DNA of 64,000 nucleotides, taken from assembly GCF_003584135.1 (NCBI RefSeq), contig NZ_QXFI01000036.1, forward strand, positions 248,001 through 312,000, in the 5' to 3' direction. A program made the position numbers and the translations under genes. Shown piece after piece: positions 55,499-63,478 of this stretch. The stretch comes from Flagellimonas pelagia. GTDB taxonomy: Bacteria > Bacteroidota > Bacteroidia > Flavobacteriales > Flavobacteriaceae. The notes below the pieces were generated by a model, which had not been told where the DNA came from, made no database searches, and saw only the letters and a list, made by a program, of their open reading frames with translations. Each line of letters opens with the position of its first letter. The first letter of the stretch is position 1.

Positions 55499-58400
55499 TT
55501 ATGGGTATGAAGGATAAGCAGTTAGTAATATATATCCTGTGGGATTGGTTGGGTCGGCCTTAAACACTAGTTTAACTTTGGTTGATTTTACAGCAAAAGA
55601 TGTTGGCTCACTCAAAGTACCGGTATTCGTGTAGCCTGTCCCCACTTGACTTCCAAAATCATATTCTAATTCAAAATTAGTTGTTTGTCCTGAATTAAAG
55701 TGGGCCTCAATATCAGCTTTCTTGGAATTAAAAGCTTGACTAACTGCATCTTCATGCAACAAATCACCATCAAATTTCAATGCTGACCTTGATTGTCCCA
55801 TACTTGGATGAGTTCCTAAAACCCTTTGTTCCATTTCTGCCATGGTTAATTGCGCTCCATGCCTAGCTTTGGAATGTCCGCCCAATAATTCTTCAACATC
55901 AAGCAAAATTTTATCAGTTCGGCCATTGGTAAAATACTCTAAAGCCTCTTTGCTGTTCCTCAACACTTCATCAGCGCCAAGATTATCTAATAATCTCCAA
56001 CTATCAAGCAGTTCGGGATTCTTCCCAACAGCCTCCGCAAAGGCTTTGTTATTCAAATCTTGGTTAAGCAGCCTTAAGGCATCATCATCTAAATTAAGTT
56101 TATTTAATTGGTTTATAAAAGCTTCGGCCTCCTTACTCGATAATTTCAGAATTTGATAAGAGCCATCGGCAAGCTTTATTACCCTTCCCACATTTTTCAC
56201 CGTGGTGGCATATACCAAGGGTATGGTGGAGGCAAAAGAAATGGCTGCACTGGTACCGTCGCCCTCAATGGTATACCATATTCCATTTGCAAAATCAAAT
56301 AATTCCCCGGCAGCTGGCACCATTCCCGCCATATCCAGCACCAAATGCCCCGCCGCAGAGGAGAACACCTGCCCAAACAAATAATCAAGGGCGGCCGCAG
56401 TGTCCACATTGTACCCAGGTACCGCAATGGGCTCCCATCTTCCATTGCCATTATTGTACTGATAGTGTATTATCCAACCGCTTTCTTGGTCGGCAATGGA
56501 GTACACATGAGCCACACTGCCATCCGAGGCAATGACCTTTCGTAAAAAACCTCCATGGCCAAATGGGTTATAAATCCCTATGAAATACTCGGTAAAGCCA
56601 TCATAATCCAAAGGGGGAATACAGGTGGTATAATTCTGTTCCCCAATGAACAAAACCTCCCATTGTATTCCCTTGTCCCAATCCATTGAGAGGTTTCCCG
56701 TACCAAATGGGTTTATATTATCGGGTTGGTATTGTCCCCCAAAGAGTAAAAAGATACAGTCGCTGCCCCCAATGGTCCTTACCTGTATGTTACTGGTATT
56801 TGGCAGTTCCCCGAACGCATAGGGCTCATCACCTTTGGAGGTTTTATAGCCCGTGAACTCATTTCCCCTTCTATACCCATTGTATATACCCGCATTAGGG
56901 CCATCTTCAATAGTAAAACCAATCAGCGAGCCATAGGCCGTTATGGGATTATCGGTAACGGTATAAAATTTTGGGAGTGCGTGGGTAGGCAATACCACTG
57001 GAACTCCAGCTGGCGATACATAGACAACAACCTCTGTTCCCGTTCCTTCTTTAAATGTATAACCTTCGGCATCGCCAAAGACAATTTCTTCCCCCCTATA
57101 ACTCTCCGCTTTTTCAATGCTTGCCTCAAGGTCATTGAATGCCTGCAATTGATTGGCAGTATCATAGCCATCAGGATTGGGGCCGCCCTGCGTTGCCTCT
57201 TCGATGAGATTTTGGCTAGAGGCATTATAGGCATTATAGTTTGCAGCCAATTCGTCCTTAACATTCTGGGGAATGGACTCATCAGCAAGCAGTTCCTCCA
57301 CATAACTTCCCTGCTGTTGGTTTTCGGCCTGTAACTGCTCTATCTGTTCCGGGGTTCCGTTGAAATTTTCCAATAAATCCCTAATGGAAACAATAAGCTC
57401 CCCAACAGCCTCGCCCAACTCTCCTACCGTCTGCACCACACCGCCCGTATCCAAAATATTGCCCATGGTGGGGTCGAACTCTGTGACCACAGTCCCATGG
57501 GCCAGCTGCCTGTCCGTATTCACCAATATATTGGTGAAGCTTACCGCCACTTTTATATTGCCCAAGTACGGTAAGCGCACTTGGCCCGTGCCCGTAAAAT
57601 AGCCGTTGCCGCCATTCACCCCGCTCACGATCACCTGAAAATCACCCGCCATAAAGCTTTCGCCCACACTCAGGTCGGGCAAGGGGTCTTGGTTGGTGAT
57701 CTCCACACTGGGCGACACCCCGCACTGGTACAGGTCTTCCTCTTCGGTCTGCAGGTTGGTGGTGAACTGTCGTATGGGGCTCCACCCACTTTCGGCAATG
57801 GTACAGGCCTTTTGCACCTGGTATTCGTAGGTGGTCCCGGTCTTGAGGTCCCACAGGGTGGTCCAGTTGGCCGTGGTGCGGTTCAAGAACCACTCGTTCC
57901 CCTCCCCCTTGGTCCGGTAGCGTACCGTGAACTCGGGCACATCCATACTGGGGTCGTCCCACAACACATTGGCCTGGTTGGCCCCCTTTACCTCATGCCG
58001 AATGCCATTGGGCAGGTAGCAACCTTCCGAATAGCCAAAAGAGAATACCTGGCTATACCCTTGGTCCAGGAACATCCCGATGTCCTCAGCACCCTGTTTG
58101 GCCTTGGCCTGTACCCGCCAGGCATATCTTTTGTTGGGCAGCAACATGGGGTCGCTTGGCCCGTAGAGGTAGCTCGTGGCACCGGTGGTCACCGTGAACA
58201 TGGGCGTGGAGGCCAAAAAGACCGCTTGCGGGTCCAAGGCGTTGTCCCAAATTTCCACCAAGCTCAGTTCGTATTCCACTTGGCTCACATTGGTATGCCT
58301 GGGCGTCCATTGGAAGATGATGTTCTGCGGGTTGCGCTCCACCATGTCGCTGCCGTTCTCCGGCAATACCAACAGGGGCGGACTGTTCTGGAAGACGCCC

Positions 58401-58900
58401 ATGGTGGCACAGGCGGTATTGGAGAGCCTTTTGCCCGTGAGCACATCGTAGACCTCAAAACAGACCTGGTATGCCCCATCGGGAATGGCGCTGCCGTATA
58501 CATTGGGTGGTATGCCCACAATGTTCCCGAATTCGAAATACGGGGCCAATCCCGTGTGGTCCAATACCAAGGGAAGTCCACCTTCTAGGAACAGAGGGGC
58601 GGCACCGATCACATTTTCCCTACTCTTGAAACTGATGCCGTTCCCCTCGAAGGACACTTGCAGGCGCACCTGTCTGTTGGCAATCTGAAGGTCGTTGAGC
58701 ACCATCTGTACCCTGAGGGGACCGTTCAGGGTACCAGTATTGGCAAAATCAGCCAAATATATGGGTGTAGGCGGATTGTACTGGGCCAGAACCTGAACAG
58801 GATAGGTCTGGGAATACACATGCCCTATCATGAAAATCATGGTAAACAGGACGACCGTAAAAAGCCATTTCCCCATGGTTCTGTGTTCGGGTGTTCTCAT
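55499..58900 (-). CDS. Secreted Fn3-type polymorphic toxin with RNase A-like C-terminus
   Basis: A 1133-residue protein (ATG at 58900; a TTG at 58933 and an ATG at 58876 are alternatives). Order: signal peptide ending in VYSQ; an N-terminal region resembling TANFOR-type proteins (PVQVLAQYNPPTPIYLADF); two Fn3 domains (about 165-300 and 310-390); a beta-rich middle; a pre-toxin-like segment (about 850-905, MVPAAGELFDFANGIWYTIE); and a toxin tip (about 1007-1133). The tip has GGHSKARHG, a downstream arginine (QRVLG), GTGY and LLTAYP: His1014, Arg1026, Thr1127 and Tyr1129 correspond to the catalytic set I recall for the Yersinia kristensenii CdiA RNase A-like toxin. No T9SS sorting domain is present. 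Confidence 0.78.
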   Translation of the reverse strand: MRTPEHRTMGKWLFTVVLFTMIFMIGHVYSQTYPVQVLAQYNPPTPIYLADFANTGTLNGPLRVQMVLNDLQIANRQVRLQVSFEGNGISFKSRENVIGAAPLFLEGGLPLVLDHTGLAPYFEFGNIVGIPPNVYGSAIPDGAYQVCFEVYDVLTGKRLSNTACATMGVFQNSPPLLVLPENGSDMVERNPQNIIFQWTPRHTNVSQVEYELSLVEIWDNALDPQAVFLASTPMFTVTTGATSYLYGPSDPMLLPNKRYAWRVQAKAKQGAEDIGMFLDQGYSQVFSFGYSEGCYLPNGIRHEVKGANQANVLWDDPSMDVPEFTVRYRTKGEGNEWFLNRTTANWTTLWDLKTGTTYEYQVQKACTIAESGWSPIRQFTTNLQTEEEDLYQCGVSPSVEITNQDPLPDLSVGESFMAGDFQVIVSGVNGGNGYFTGTGQVRLPYLGNIKVAVSFTNILVNTDRQLAHGTVVTEFDPTMGNILDTGGVVQTVGELGEAVGELIVSIRDLLENFNGTPEQIEQLQAENQQQGSYVEELLADESIPQNVKDELAANYNAYNASSQNLIEEATQGGPNPDGYDTANQLQAFNDLEASIEKAESYRGEEIVFGDAEGYTFKEGTGTEVVVYVSPAGVPVVLPTHALPKFYTVTDNPITAYGSLIGFTIEDGPNAGIYNGYRRGNEFTGYKTSKGDEPYAFGELPNTSNIQVRTIGGSDCIFLLFGGQYQPDNINPFGTGNLSMDWDKGIQWEVLFIGEQNYTTCIPPLDYDGFTEYFIGIYNPFGHGGFLRKVIASDGSVAHVYSIADQESGWIIHYQYNNGNGRWEPIAVPGYNVDTAAALDYLFGQVFSSAAGHLVLDMAGMVPAAGELFDFANGIWYTIEGDGTSAAISFASTIPLVYATTVKNVGRVIKLADGSYQILKLSSKEAEAFINQLNKLNLDDDALRLLNQDLNNKAFAEAVGKNPELLDSWRLLDNLGADEVLRNSKEALEYFTNGRTDKILLDVEELLGGHSKARHGAQLTMAEMEQRVLGTHPSMGQSRSALKFDGDLLHEDAVSQAFNSKKADIEAHFNSGQTTNFELEYDFGSQVGTGYTNTGTLSEPTSFAVKSTKVKLVFKADPTNPTGYILLTAYPSYP
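55502..55882 (-). other. RNase A-like toxin domain (C-terminal 127 residues)
   Basis: Coding segment for the putative toxin tip, from GGHS to the C-terminal TAYPSYP. Conserved positions: RHG (His1014), QR (Arg1026), VGTGY, and LLTAYP (Thr1127, Tyr1129). The family assignment is by motif order and terminal TAYP, without a profile search. Confidence 0.6.
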
Positions 58901-58983
58901 AAGTAGGTATTTAGGGGGCAGGCTTGGGGCCAACGCTGCCTTTGTTTATGGTTTTATCATTTTATCCAACGCTTCACAATGCG

Positions 58984-59004
58984 ACCCTGAAACAAGTTCA
59001 GGGT
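58984..59004. repeat. Hairpin repeat between barrel and toxin genes
   Basis: Eight-base inverted repeat ACCCTGAA / TTCAGGGT with a 5-nt loop. This sequence is familiar as a dispersed intergenic repeat in marine bacteria. There is no T-run on the minus strand, so it is a poor terminator and need not split the unit. Confidence 0.6.
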
Positions 59005-59014
59005 GACGTTTTGC

Positions 59015-61252
59015 CTACCAGCCTTCATTTTGCATAAAATCCGTTACTGCTCTTCTGATGTAATCTGTCAAGCCAATCTCTTCGATATCTTCTCGAAATC
59101 TTTCATATGCAATGGGCATCAAGGTTTGGCCAAACTCCGAAAGACTGCTTCCCATTTTTTCCCGCTCAACTTCCGGCACATTTCCTTTTTCCTGCACATC
59201 TTTCATAATGGATTTCAATTCGCTGTAAAAGACCTCTTCGTATCGCTTTTTAAAATCTTTGAAATGATAAAGTTCATTAAGCAAATTGATAGCAATTTCC
59301 TTGTAATCACTTTTGCCATGATGTTCCCGTAGGGTTGTCAAAAGCATGTTAAGTTCTTCCTTTTTAACTTGAGGCAAATCACCTGATTGTTGGAGCAAGT
59401 TTTCCAGTTGCTGGTCCAATTCGGAAGGGGTGCCGCTGTATATAACATCCCGGTATCTAAAAGTGTACAGTGTTTCTATTGGAACATTCCCAGAATTGGC
59501 AATGCCCCTCTTTCCTTTGTTATTTGCACTGCCAAAGGAGTAGGTGTAACCAAAAGTTGCGGTAAAATCCGTGTTATCTATGATTGGAGTATTCCTGAAA
59601 AGGGATAGCACATTTAAACTGAACACATGCTTTTCCAACCAAGTATAATTGCCTCCCAACCGCAAGTTGTAGTATTGGTTTTGCTGTTCCCCATTGGCAA
59701 ACGATGTATTATAGGATGCGGAGAAACTGGTCCTCAACTTTTTATCGAACAACTGTTTTGTCAGACCCAAAGTAGGCCCAAGAGTAAGGCCCGTATCCGT
59801 TTCGCCCGATTTGGAATACGAAGAATTCGCGGCCAAGATAATGGTAAGTGCCTTTTTGGGATACCCCCAGGAATGGGAAACCGTTCCATTGTAAAATTCG
59901 CTCGCTCCATTCTCCATGGTCTTGCCATCTTGCTGGTTGTTGGAATTTTGATAAACCAAGTTGATGTTGGCCCTGTATTGCCGGGTATCGGTCTGTTTTA
60001 GGGCATAATTGAGTCCCAAGCTTGCGTTTTTTGAAATCTGCCTGTAGTTCAAAGTATCCACATTGTCGAACTCCCCTACTTGGTTGATATAATCAAACTG
60101 ATCCCGAATGTTGGTATAAGATTGAAAATTGGAAAAGGAACTGTTGATGCCGAGCTTTTCGTTGGGTGTATAACTAAGGTTGATGGAACTCACCAACCGC
60201 TTCATGTCGGAGGATTTGGCCTTGTCGAGGTTGTCTCGCTGAAGACCTACGTTCACCCCAATGTTCAAGGTATTGTTGAAGATGGTCTGTGAAGCGTTTA
60301 AGGCTATATTTTCAAGGTCATTATTGAAGTAATAGGCTCCAAATGTCCTGTAATTTGGATCTATACGTTCATACTTGGCTCCCATTGAACCATTGCCTGC
60401 CCTATAATCAAAAGACGTATTGAAAGCCTTGAAATAGTGGGTGGTGACATTCTCATTTAGAAATAGCGAGAATGGTCCTTTTTTACTTCTAGGGTCTTTG
60501 ACCCTCACATCTTCGGTAATACCCGAAACAGCATATTCAACCTTGATGTCCGCTTTTTCCAACACCTTAAAATTGGTTTCAAGCGAAGCAACCACATTGT
60601 CTTTTGGCGATAATCCCAGCTCAAAGGGAAAAGGTTGCTTTAAAGAGTTTTCATCATCAGTCGCCTTAAAAAAAATCATCCCCAAGTTGACCTTTTCAAA
60701 AGCATAGGAAGCCTTTAGGCCGTACCCATTTCTATAGTAAGCCACAATATTTTCGGGTTGATCGGGGTCAAACTCGGTTGCTCTCAACAACCTTCCGTAC
60801 ATGGCACTAAACTTAAAAGGGCCATTGGGTGATATATCAACACCCACTCCAGTAAATTGATGACCGTTTAGGGTGTAAGGTGAGAATCTCATGGCCACAT
60901 CCCCAATATGTGCCGTGATCCATTTATAGGATGGGCTCAAGCTCAATCGATTCAGCTTAAAAGGGCTGGAAAAATCAAAGTTTTGGTTGCTGTATGCAAA
61001 GGATAAGGGAATGTTGTACAGTTCAGCAATGCTGAAATTTAGGTTCCCAGCCAAATAATAGGTAAAAGCTTGGCGATTGGCCGTTCCGTCATAAAAAACA
61101 CCATTGGCCGATAGGCCCCCACTGTAGTTGAAAAGCTTTGCTTTGCCCAATCGGTCCAAATCAATACTTTGTGACAGGCCAAAGAAACCGCACATAAAGA
61201 ATGGAAATAGTAGCCTGTACAATTTAGGTTGGTTAATTTTCCAATGATACAA
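59015..61252 (-). CDS. Predicted outer-membrane beta-barrel protein with helical C-terminal domain
   Basis: A 745-residue protein. The start is weakly defined (TTG by the open frame; another TTG ten codons on gives MYRLLFPFFMCGFFGLSQS, a good signal peptide). Residues about 40-610 show regular 10-14 residue alternating strands with aromatic ends and polar turns (GLSANGVFYDG; FKFSAMYGRLLRATEF; GGNYTWLEKHVFSLNVLSLF), as in outer-membrane barrels. The last 125 residues are helical and charged (LDQQLENLLQQSGDLPQVKKEELNML), an unusual addition. It is the first gene of the toxin cluster, so a secretion or anchoring role for the toxin is possible, but is inference only. Confidence 0.72.
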   Translation of the reverse strand: MYHWKINQPKLYRLLFPFFMCGFFGLSQSIDLDRLGKAKLFNYSGGLSANGVFYDGTANRQAFTYYLAGNLNFSIAELYNIPLSFAYSNQNFDFSSPFKLNRLSLSPSYKWITAHIGDVAMRFSPYTLNGHQFTGVGVDISPNGPFKFSAMYGRLLRATEFDPDQPENIVAYYRNGYGLKASYAFEKVNLGMIFFKATDDENSLKQPFPFELGLSPKDNVVASLETNFKVLEKADIKVEYAVSGITEDVRVKDPRSKKGPFSLFLNENVTTHYFKAFNTSFDYRAGNGSMGAKYERIDPNYRTFGAYYFNNDLENIALNASQTIFNNTLNIGVNVGLQRDNLDKAKSSDMKRLVSSINLSYTPNEKLGINSSFSNFQSYTNIRDQFDYINQVGEFDNVDTLNYRQISKNASLGLNYALKQTDTRQYRANINLVYQNSNNQQDGKTMENGASEFYNGTVSHSWGYPKKALTIILAANSSYSKSGETDTGLTLGPTLGLTKQLFDKKLRTSFSASYNTSFANGEQQNQYYNLRLGGNYTWLEKHVFSLNVLSLFRNTPIIDNTDFTATFGYTYSFGSANNKGKRGIANSGNVPIETLYTFRYRDVIYSGTPSELDQQLENLLQQSGDLPQVKKEELNMLLTTLREHHGKSDYKEIAINLLNELYHFKDFKKRYEEVFYSELKSIMKDVQEKGNVPEVEREKMGSSLSEFGQTLMPIAYERFREDIEEIGLTDYIRRAVTDFMQNEGW

Positions 61253-61342
61253 TATCGATCCACTTAAAATGAATCCGTTTGATGTATCACCAACCTGAGT
61301 TTATGTCTGCCCATTATGAATTGATTTTGTTGAAAAAAATAA

Positions 61343-61363
61343 AAGCTGGACATTGTCCAGCTT
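61343..61363 (-). terminator. Second terminator after rplI
   Basis: Nine-base stem AAGCTGGAC / GTCCAGCTT with a 3-nt loop, followed on the minus strand by TTATTTTTTT. It lies downstream of a first terminator and insulates the toxin cluster from the ribosomal operon. Confidence 0.75.
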
Positions 61364-61393
61364 AAAAATTAAATTCGAATATGGCATAAAAAA

Positions 61394-61415
61394 AGGGCTA
61401 TGCGAACATAGCCCT
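61394..61415 (-). terminator. Main terminator after rplI
   Basis: Nine-base stem AGGGCTATG / CATAGCCCT, TTCG loop on the minus strand, followed by T7. About 30 nt after the rplI stop. Confidence 0.92.
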
Positions 61416-61444
61416 CTTTATTTCCAAATACTTATTACAGTATA

Positions 61445-61897
61445 TTACTTCGCTTCAGCAACAACCTCAAAAGGAAATTCTACTACAACTTCCCTGTGAA
61501 GTCTGATGACCGCTTCGTAAGGCCCCACTCGTTTGATCGCTCCACCTTTAATGTTGATGAACTTTCGCTCGATTTGGTGTCCTTCTTTGTCCAAAGCCTC
61601 TGCCAAATCAATGTTGGTCACAGATCCGAACAATTTATCGCCCGCACCAGCCTTGGCAGCGATACGGATTTCCAATTGTTTTAGGGCTTCGGCAATCTTG
61701 TTGGCCTCATCAACGATTTTCTTCTCTTTGTGGGCTCTTTGCTTAAGGTTCTCGGCCAAAACTTTTTTGGCTGATGGAGTGGCCAATGTAGCCAAACCTT
61801 GTGGGATTAGGAAGTTTCTGCCGTAACCGTTCTTTACGGAAACGATATCATCCTTAAATCCCAAATCCTGTACATCTTCTCTTAGAATAAGTTCCAT
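61445..61897 (-). CDS. rplI: 50S ribosomal protein L9
   Basis: A 150-residue ribosomal protein with the canonical start MELILREDVQDLGFKDDIV, NGYGRNFLIPQGLA and the linker helix, then the C-terminal domain. Last gene of rpsF-rpsR-rplI, followed by tandem terminators. Confidence 0.97.
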   Translation of the reverse strand: MELILREDVQDLGFKDDIVSVKNGYGRNFLIPQGLATLATPSAKKVLAENLKQRAHKEKKIVDEANKIAEALKQLEIRIAAKAGAGDKLFGSVTNIDLAEALDKEGHQIERKFINIKGGAIKRVGPYEAVIRLHREVVVEFPFEVVAEAK

Positions 61898-61910
61898 TCT
61901 TCGGTATTTT

Positions 61911-62207
61911 TTATTTCAACATATCGCCAACGTACGGCATTAACGCAATGTGACGGGCACGCTTAACGGCCTGGGCCACTTTTCTCTGGTATTTCAAGGA
62001 AGTACCGGTAAGTCTGCGAGGAAGCAATTTTCCTTGCTCGTTCACCAACTTCATCAAGAAATCAGGATCTTTGTAATCGATGTACTTGATACCTGATTTT
62101 TTGAACCTACAATACTTCTTTTGCTTGTTGGTCTCAATGTTCAACGGGGTCAAATATCTGATTTCCCCGTCTTTTTTTGCTTTTGCTTGTTGCTCAATAG
62201 ATGCCAT
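61911..62207 (-). CDS. rpsR: 30S ribosomal protein S18
   Basis: A 98-residue ribosomal protein with [39 protein letters not shown] and [11 protein letters not shown], as in all S18 proteins. S18 and S6 bind each other in the platform of the small subunit. It lies 3 nt after rpsF and 13 nt before rplI. Confidence 0.97.
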   Translation of the reverse strand: MASIEQQAKAKKDGEIRYLTPLNIETNKQKKYCRFKKSGIKYIDYKDPDFLMKLVNEQGKLLPRRLTGTSLKYQRKVAQAVKRARHIALMPYVGDMLK

Positions 62208-62210
62208 AAC

Positions 62211-62549
62211 CTATGCCTTTGCTTTTAATTTGGTTCTACGTTTTTCTGCCCAAGCAATTGCATGCTTGTCCAACTTAACGGTCAAAAAACGCATAACGCG
62301 CTCATCTCTCCTGAATTCCACCTCGTAAGGACCGATGGCCTCACCAGGGGCTGTGAATTCGAACAAGTGGTAAAAGCCACTTTTCTTGTGCTGAATGGGA
62401 TAGGCCAATTTCTTAAGTCCCCAATCTTCCTTGGAGACCATTTTGGCACCATTGTTAATCAAAAAATCCTCAAATTTCTTGACTGTTTCCTCTATCTGTG
62501 TTTCAGACAGAACGGGATTCAAAATGAAAACAGTTTCGTAATGGTTCAT
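62211..62549 (-). CDS. rpsF: 30S ribosomal protein S6
   Basis: A 112-residue ribosomal protein: MNHYETVFILNPVLSE, LKKLAYPIQHKKSGFYHLFE and RRDERVMRFLTVKLDKHA. The start is the ATG at 62549; the longer frame lies upstream of the promoter. First gene of the rpsF-rpsR-rplI operon. Confidence 0.97.
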   Translation of the reverse strand: MNHYETVFILNPVLSETQIEETVKKFEDFLINNGAKMVSKEDWGLKKLAYPIQHKKSGFYHLFEFTAPGEAIGPYEVEFRRDERVMRFLTVKLDKHAIAWAEKRRTKLKAKA

Positions 62550-62571
62550 TATTATATATTTTAAAGGAGCG

Positions 62572-62602
62572 CAAAAGTAGTAATATTTCTTTCGCCTTGC
62601 AA
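62572..62602 (-). promoter_or_regulatory. Promoter of the rpsF operon
   Basis: Minus strand: TTG (62602-62600), 20-nt spacer, TACTTTTG (62579-62572), 22 nt before the rpsF ATG. A full match to the Bacteroidota consensus. Confidence 0.8.
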
Positions 62603-62785
62603 GAAAAGCTAAAAAACTTCGTTTAAAGTACAAGAGTTATCAACAATGAAAAAACCGATAAACCTAAATAACGTATATGGCAATATACACAACAAAATAA
62701 ACCATGTTTACATCTTTTGTTGCTCTTAACCGTCATTTTTGTGTAATTTGCCGATGATTTAAAACCCTACAAATCACCCCATTCT

Positions 62786-63478
62786 ATGAAATTAAAAAGT
62801 ATAATTGTAGACGATTCTTCCATGCAGCGGATGGCCGTTGCTAAATTGGTCAACAATCATCCACATCTTGCTTTGGTTGCTGAATACAGCAACGCCATTG
62901 AAGCCAAAAATGGCCTGAAAAACCACGAAATCGACCTTATTTTCCTCGATGTAGAAATGCCTATCATTAGTGGTTTTGACCTTTTAGAGGCCCTAGAGAA
63001 CCCACCACAGGTTATTTTGATCACAGGAAAACCTGATTATGCACTTAAAGCTTTTGACTACGACGTAACCGATTACCTCCACAAACCCATCACCTTGGCC
63101 CGTTTTGAAGCCTCTGTAAAAAGAGCCGTTGCCAAATTTGAGCAAATGAACAGGGTGGATGAGGATGAAGAGCACATCTTTGTAAAAAGCAACCTTAAAA
63201 AACGTAAGGTTATTTTAAACGACATTAAATGGATCGAAGCGTTGGGAGATTACATCAAATTGGTGACCGATGAGGCCAATATTGTAATCCTCTCCACCAT
63301 GAAGTCTTTCGAAAAGCAGTTGCCTGCCGAAAAATTCCTTCGTATCCACAAGTCTTATATTGTGAATCTGGAGAAGATAGAAAAGTTCAACAGTAAAAAT
63401 GTTGAGGTTGGGGGAAGACAGATTCCATTGAGCCGAAACAAAAAAACCGAGCTGGCTGAAGCACTTGCCAACGTATAA
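62786..63478 (+). CDS. LytTR family response regulator
   Basis: A 230-residue two-component regulator: receiver domain with the phosphoacceptor in LIFLDVEMP (Asp55), an acidic pair IVDDSS (Asp9/10) and the conserved lysine in YLHKPITLARF; then a LytTR DNA-binding domain (about 125-228; IFVKSNLKKRKVILNDIKWI; LRIHKSYIVNLEKIEKFN). Its sensor kinase is not adjacent, unless it lies outside the window. It ends next to the convergent priA; its terminator lies inside the priA coding sequence. Confidence 0.92.
   Translation: MKLKSIIVDDSSMQRMAVAKLVNNHPHLALVAEYSNAIEAKNGLKNHEIDLIFLDVEMPIISGFDLLEALENPPQVILITGKPDYALKAFDYDVTDYLHKPITLARFEASVKRAVAKFEQMNRVDEDEEHIFVKSNLKKRKVILNDIKWIEALGDYIKLVTDEANIVILSTMKSFEKQLPAEKFLRIHKSYIVNLEKIEKFNSKNVEVGGRQIPLSRNKKTELAEALANV

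Noticed and set aside
55502..55882. Toxin tip as an EndoU/BECR-type ribonuclease
   Set aside because: The RHG motif and C-terminal TAYP would loosely fit other toxin families, but the spacing of His, Arg and T-x-Y agrees better with the RNase A-like CDI fold. Not excluded without a structure prediction.
57581..58588. 335-codon plus-strand open frame opposite the toxin gene
   Set aside because: It arises from the high G+C of the toxin body and is antisense to a clearly coding frame with signal peptide and Fn3 domains.
58901..58933. TTG at 58933 as the toxin start
   Set aside because: It puts a proline-rich segment before the signal peptide; the ATG at 58900 or 58876 fits export better.
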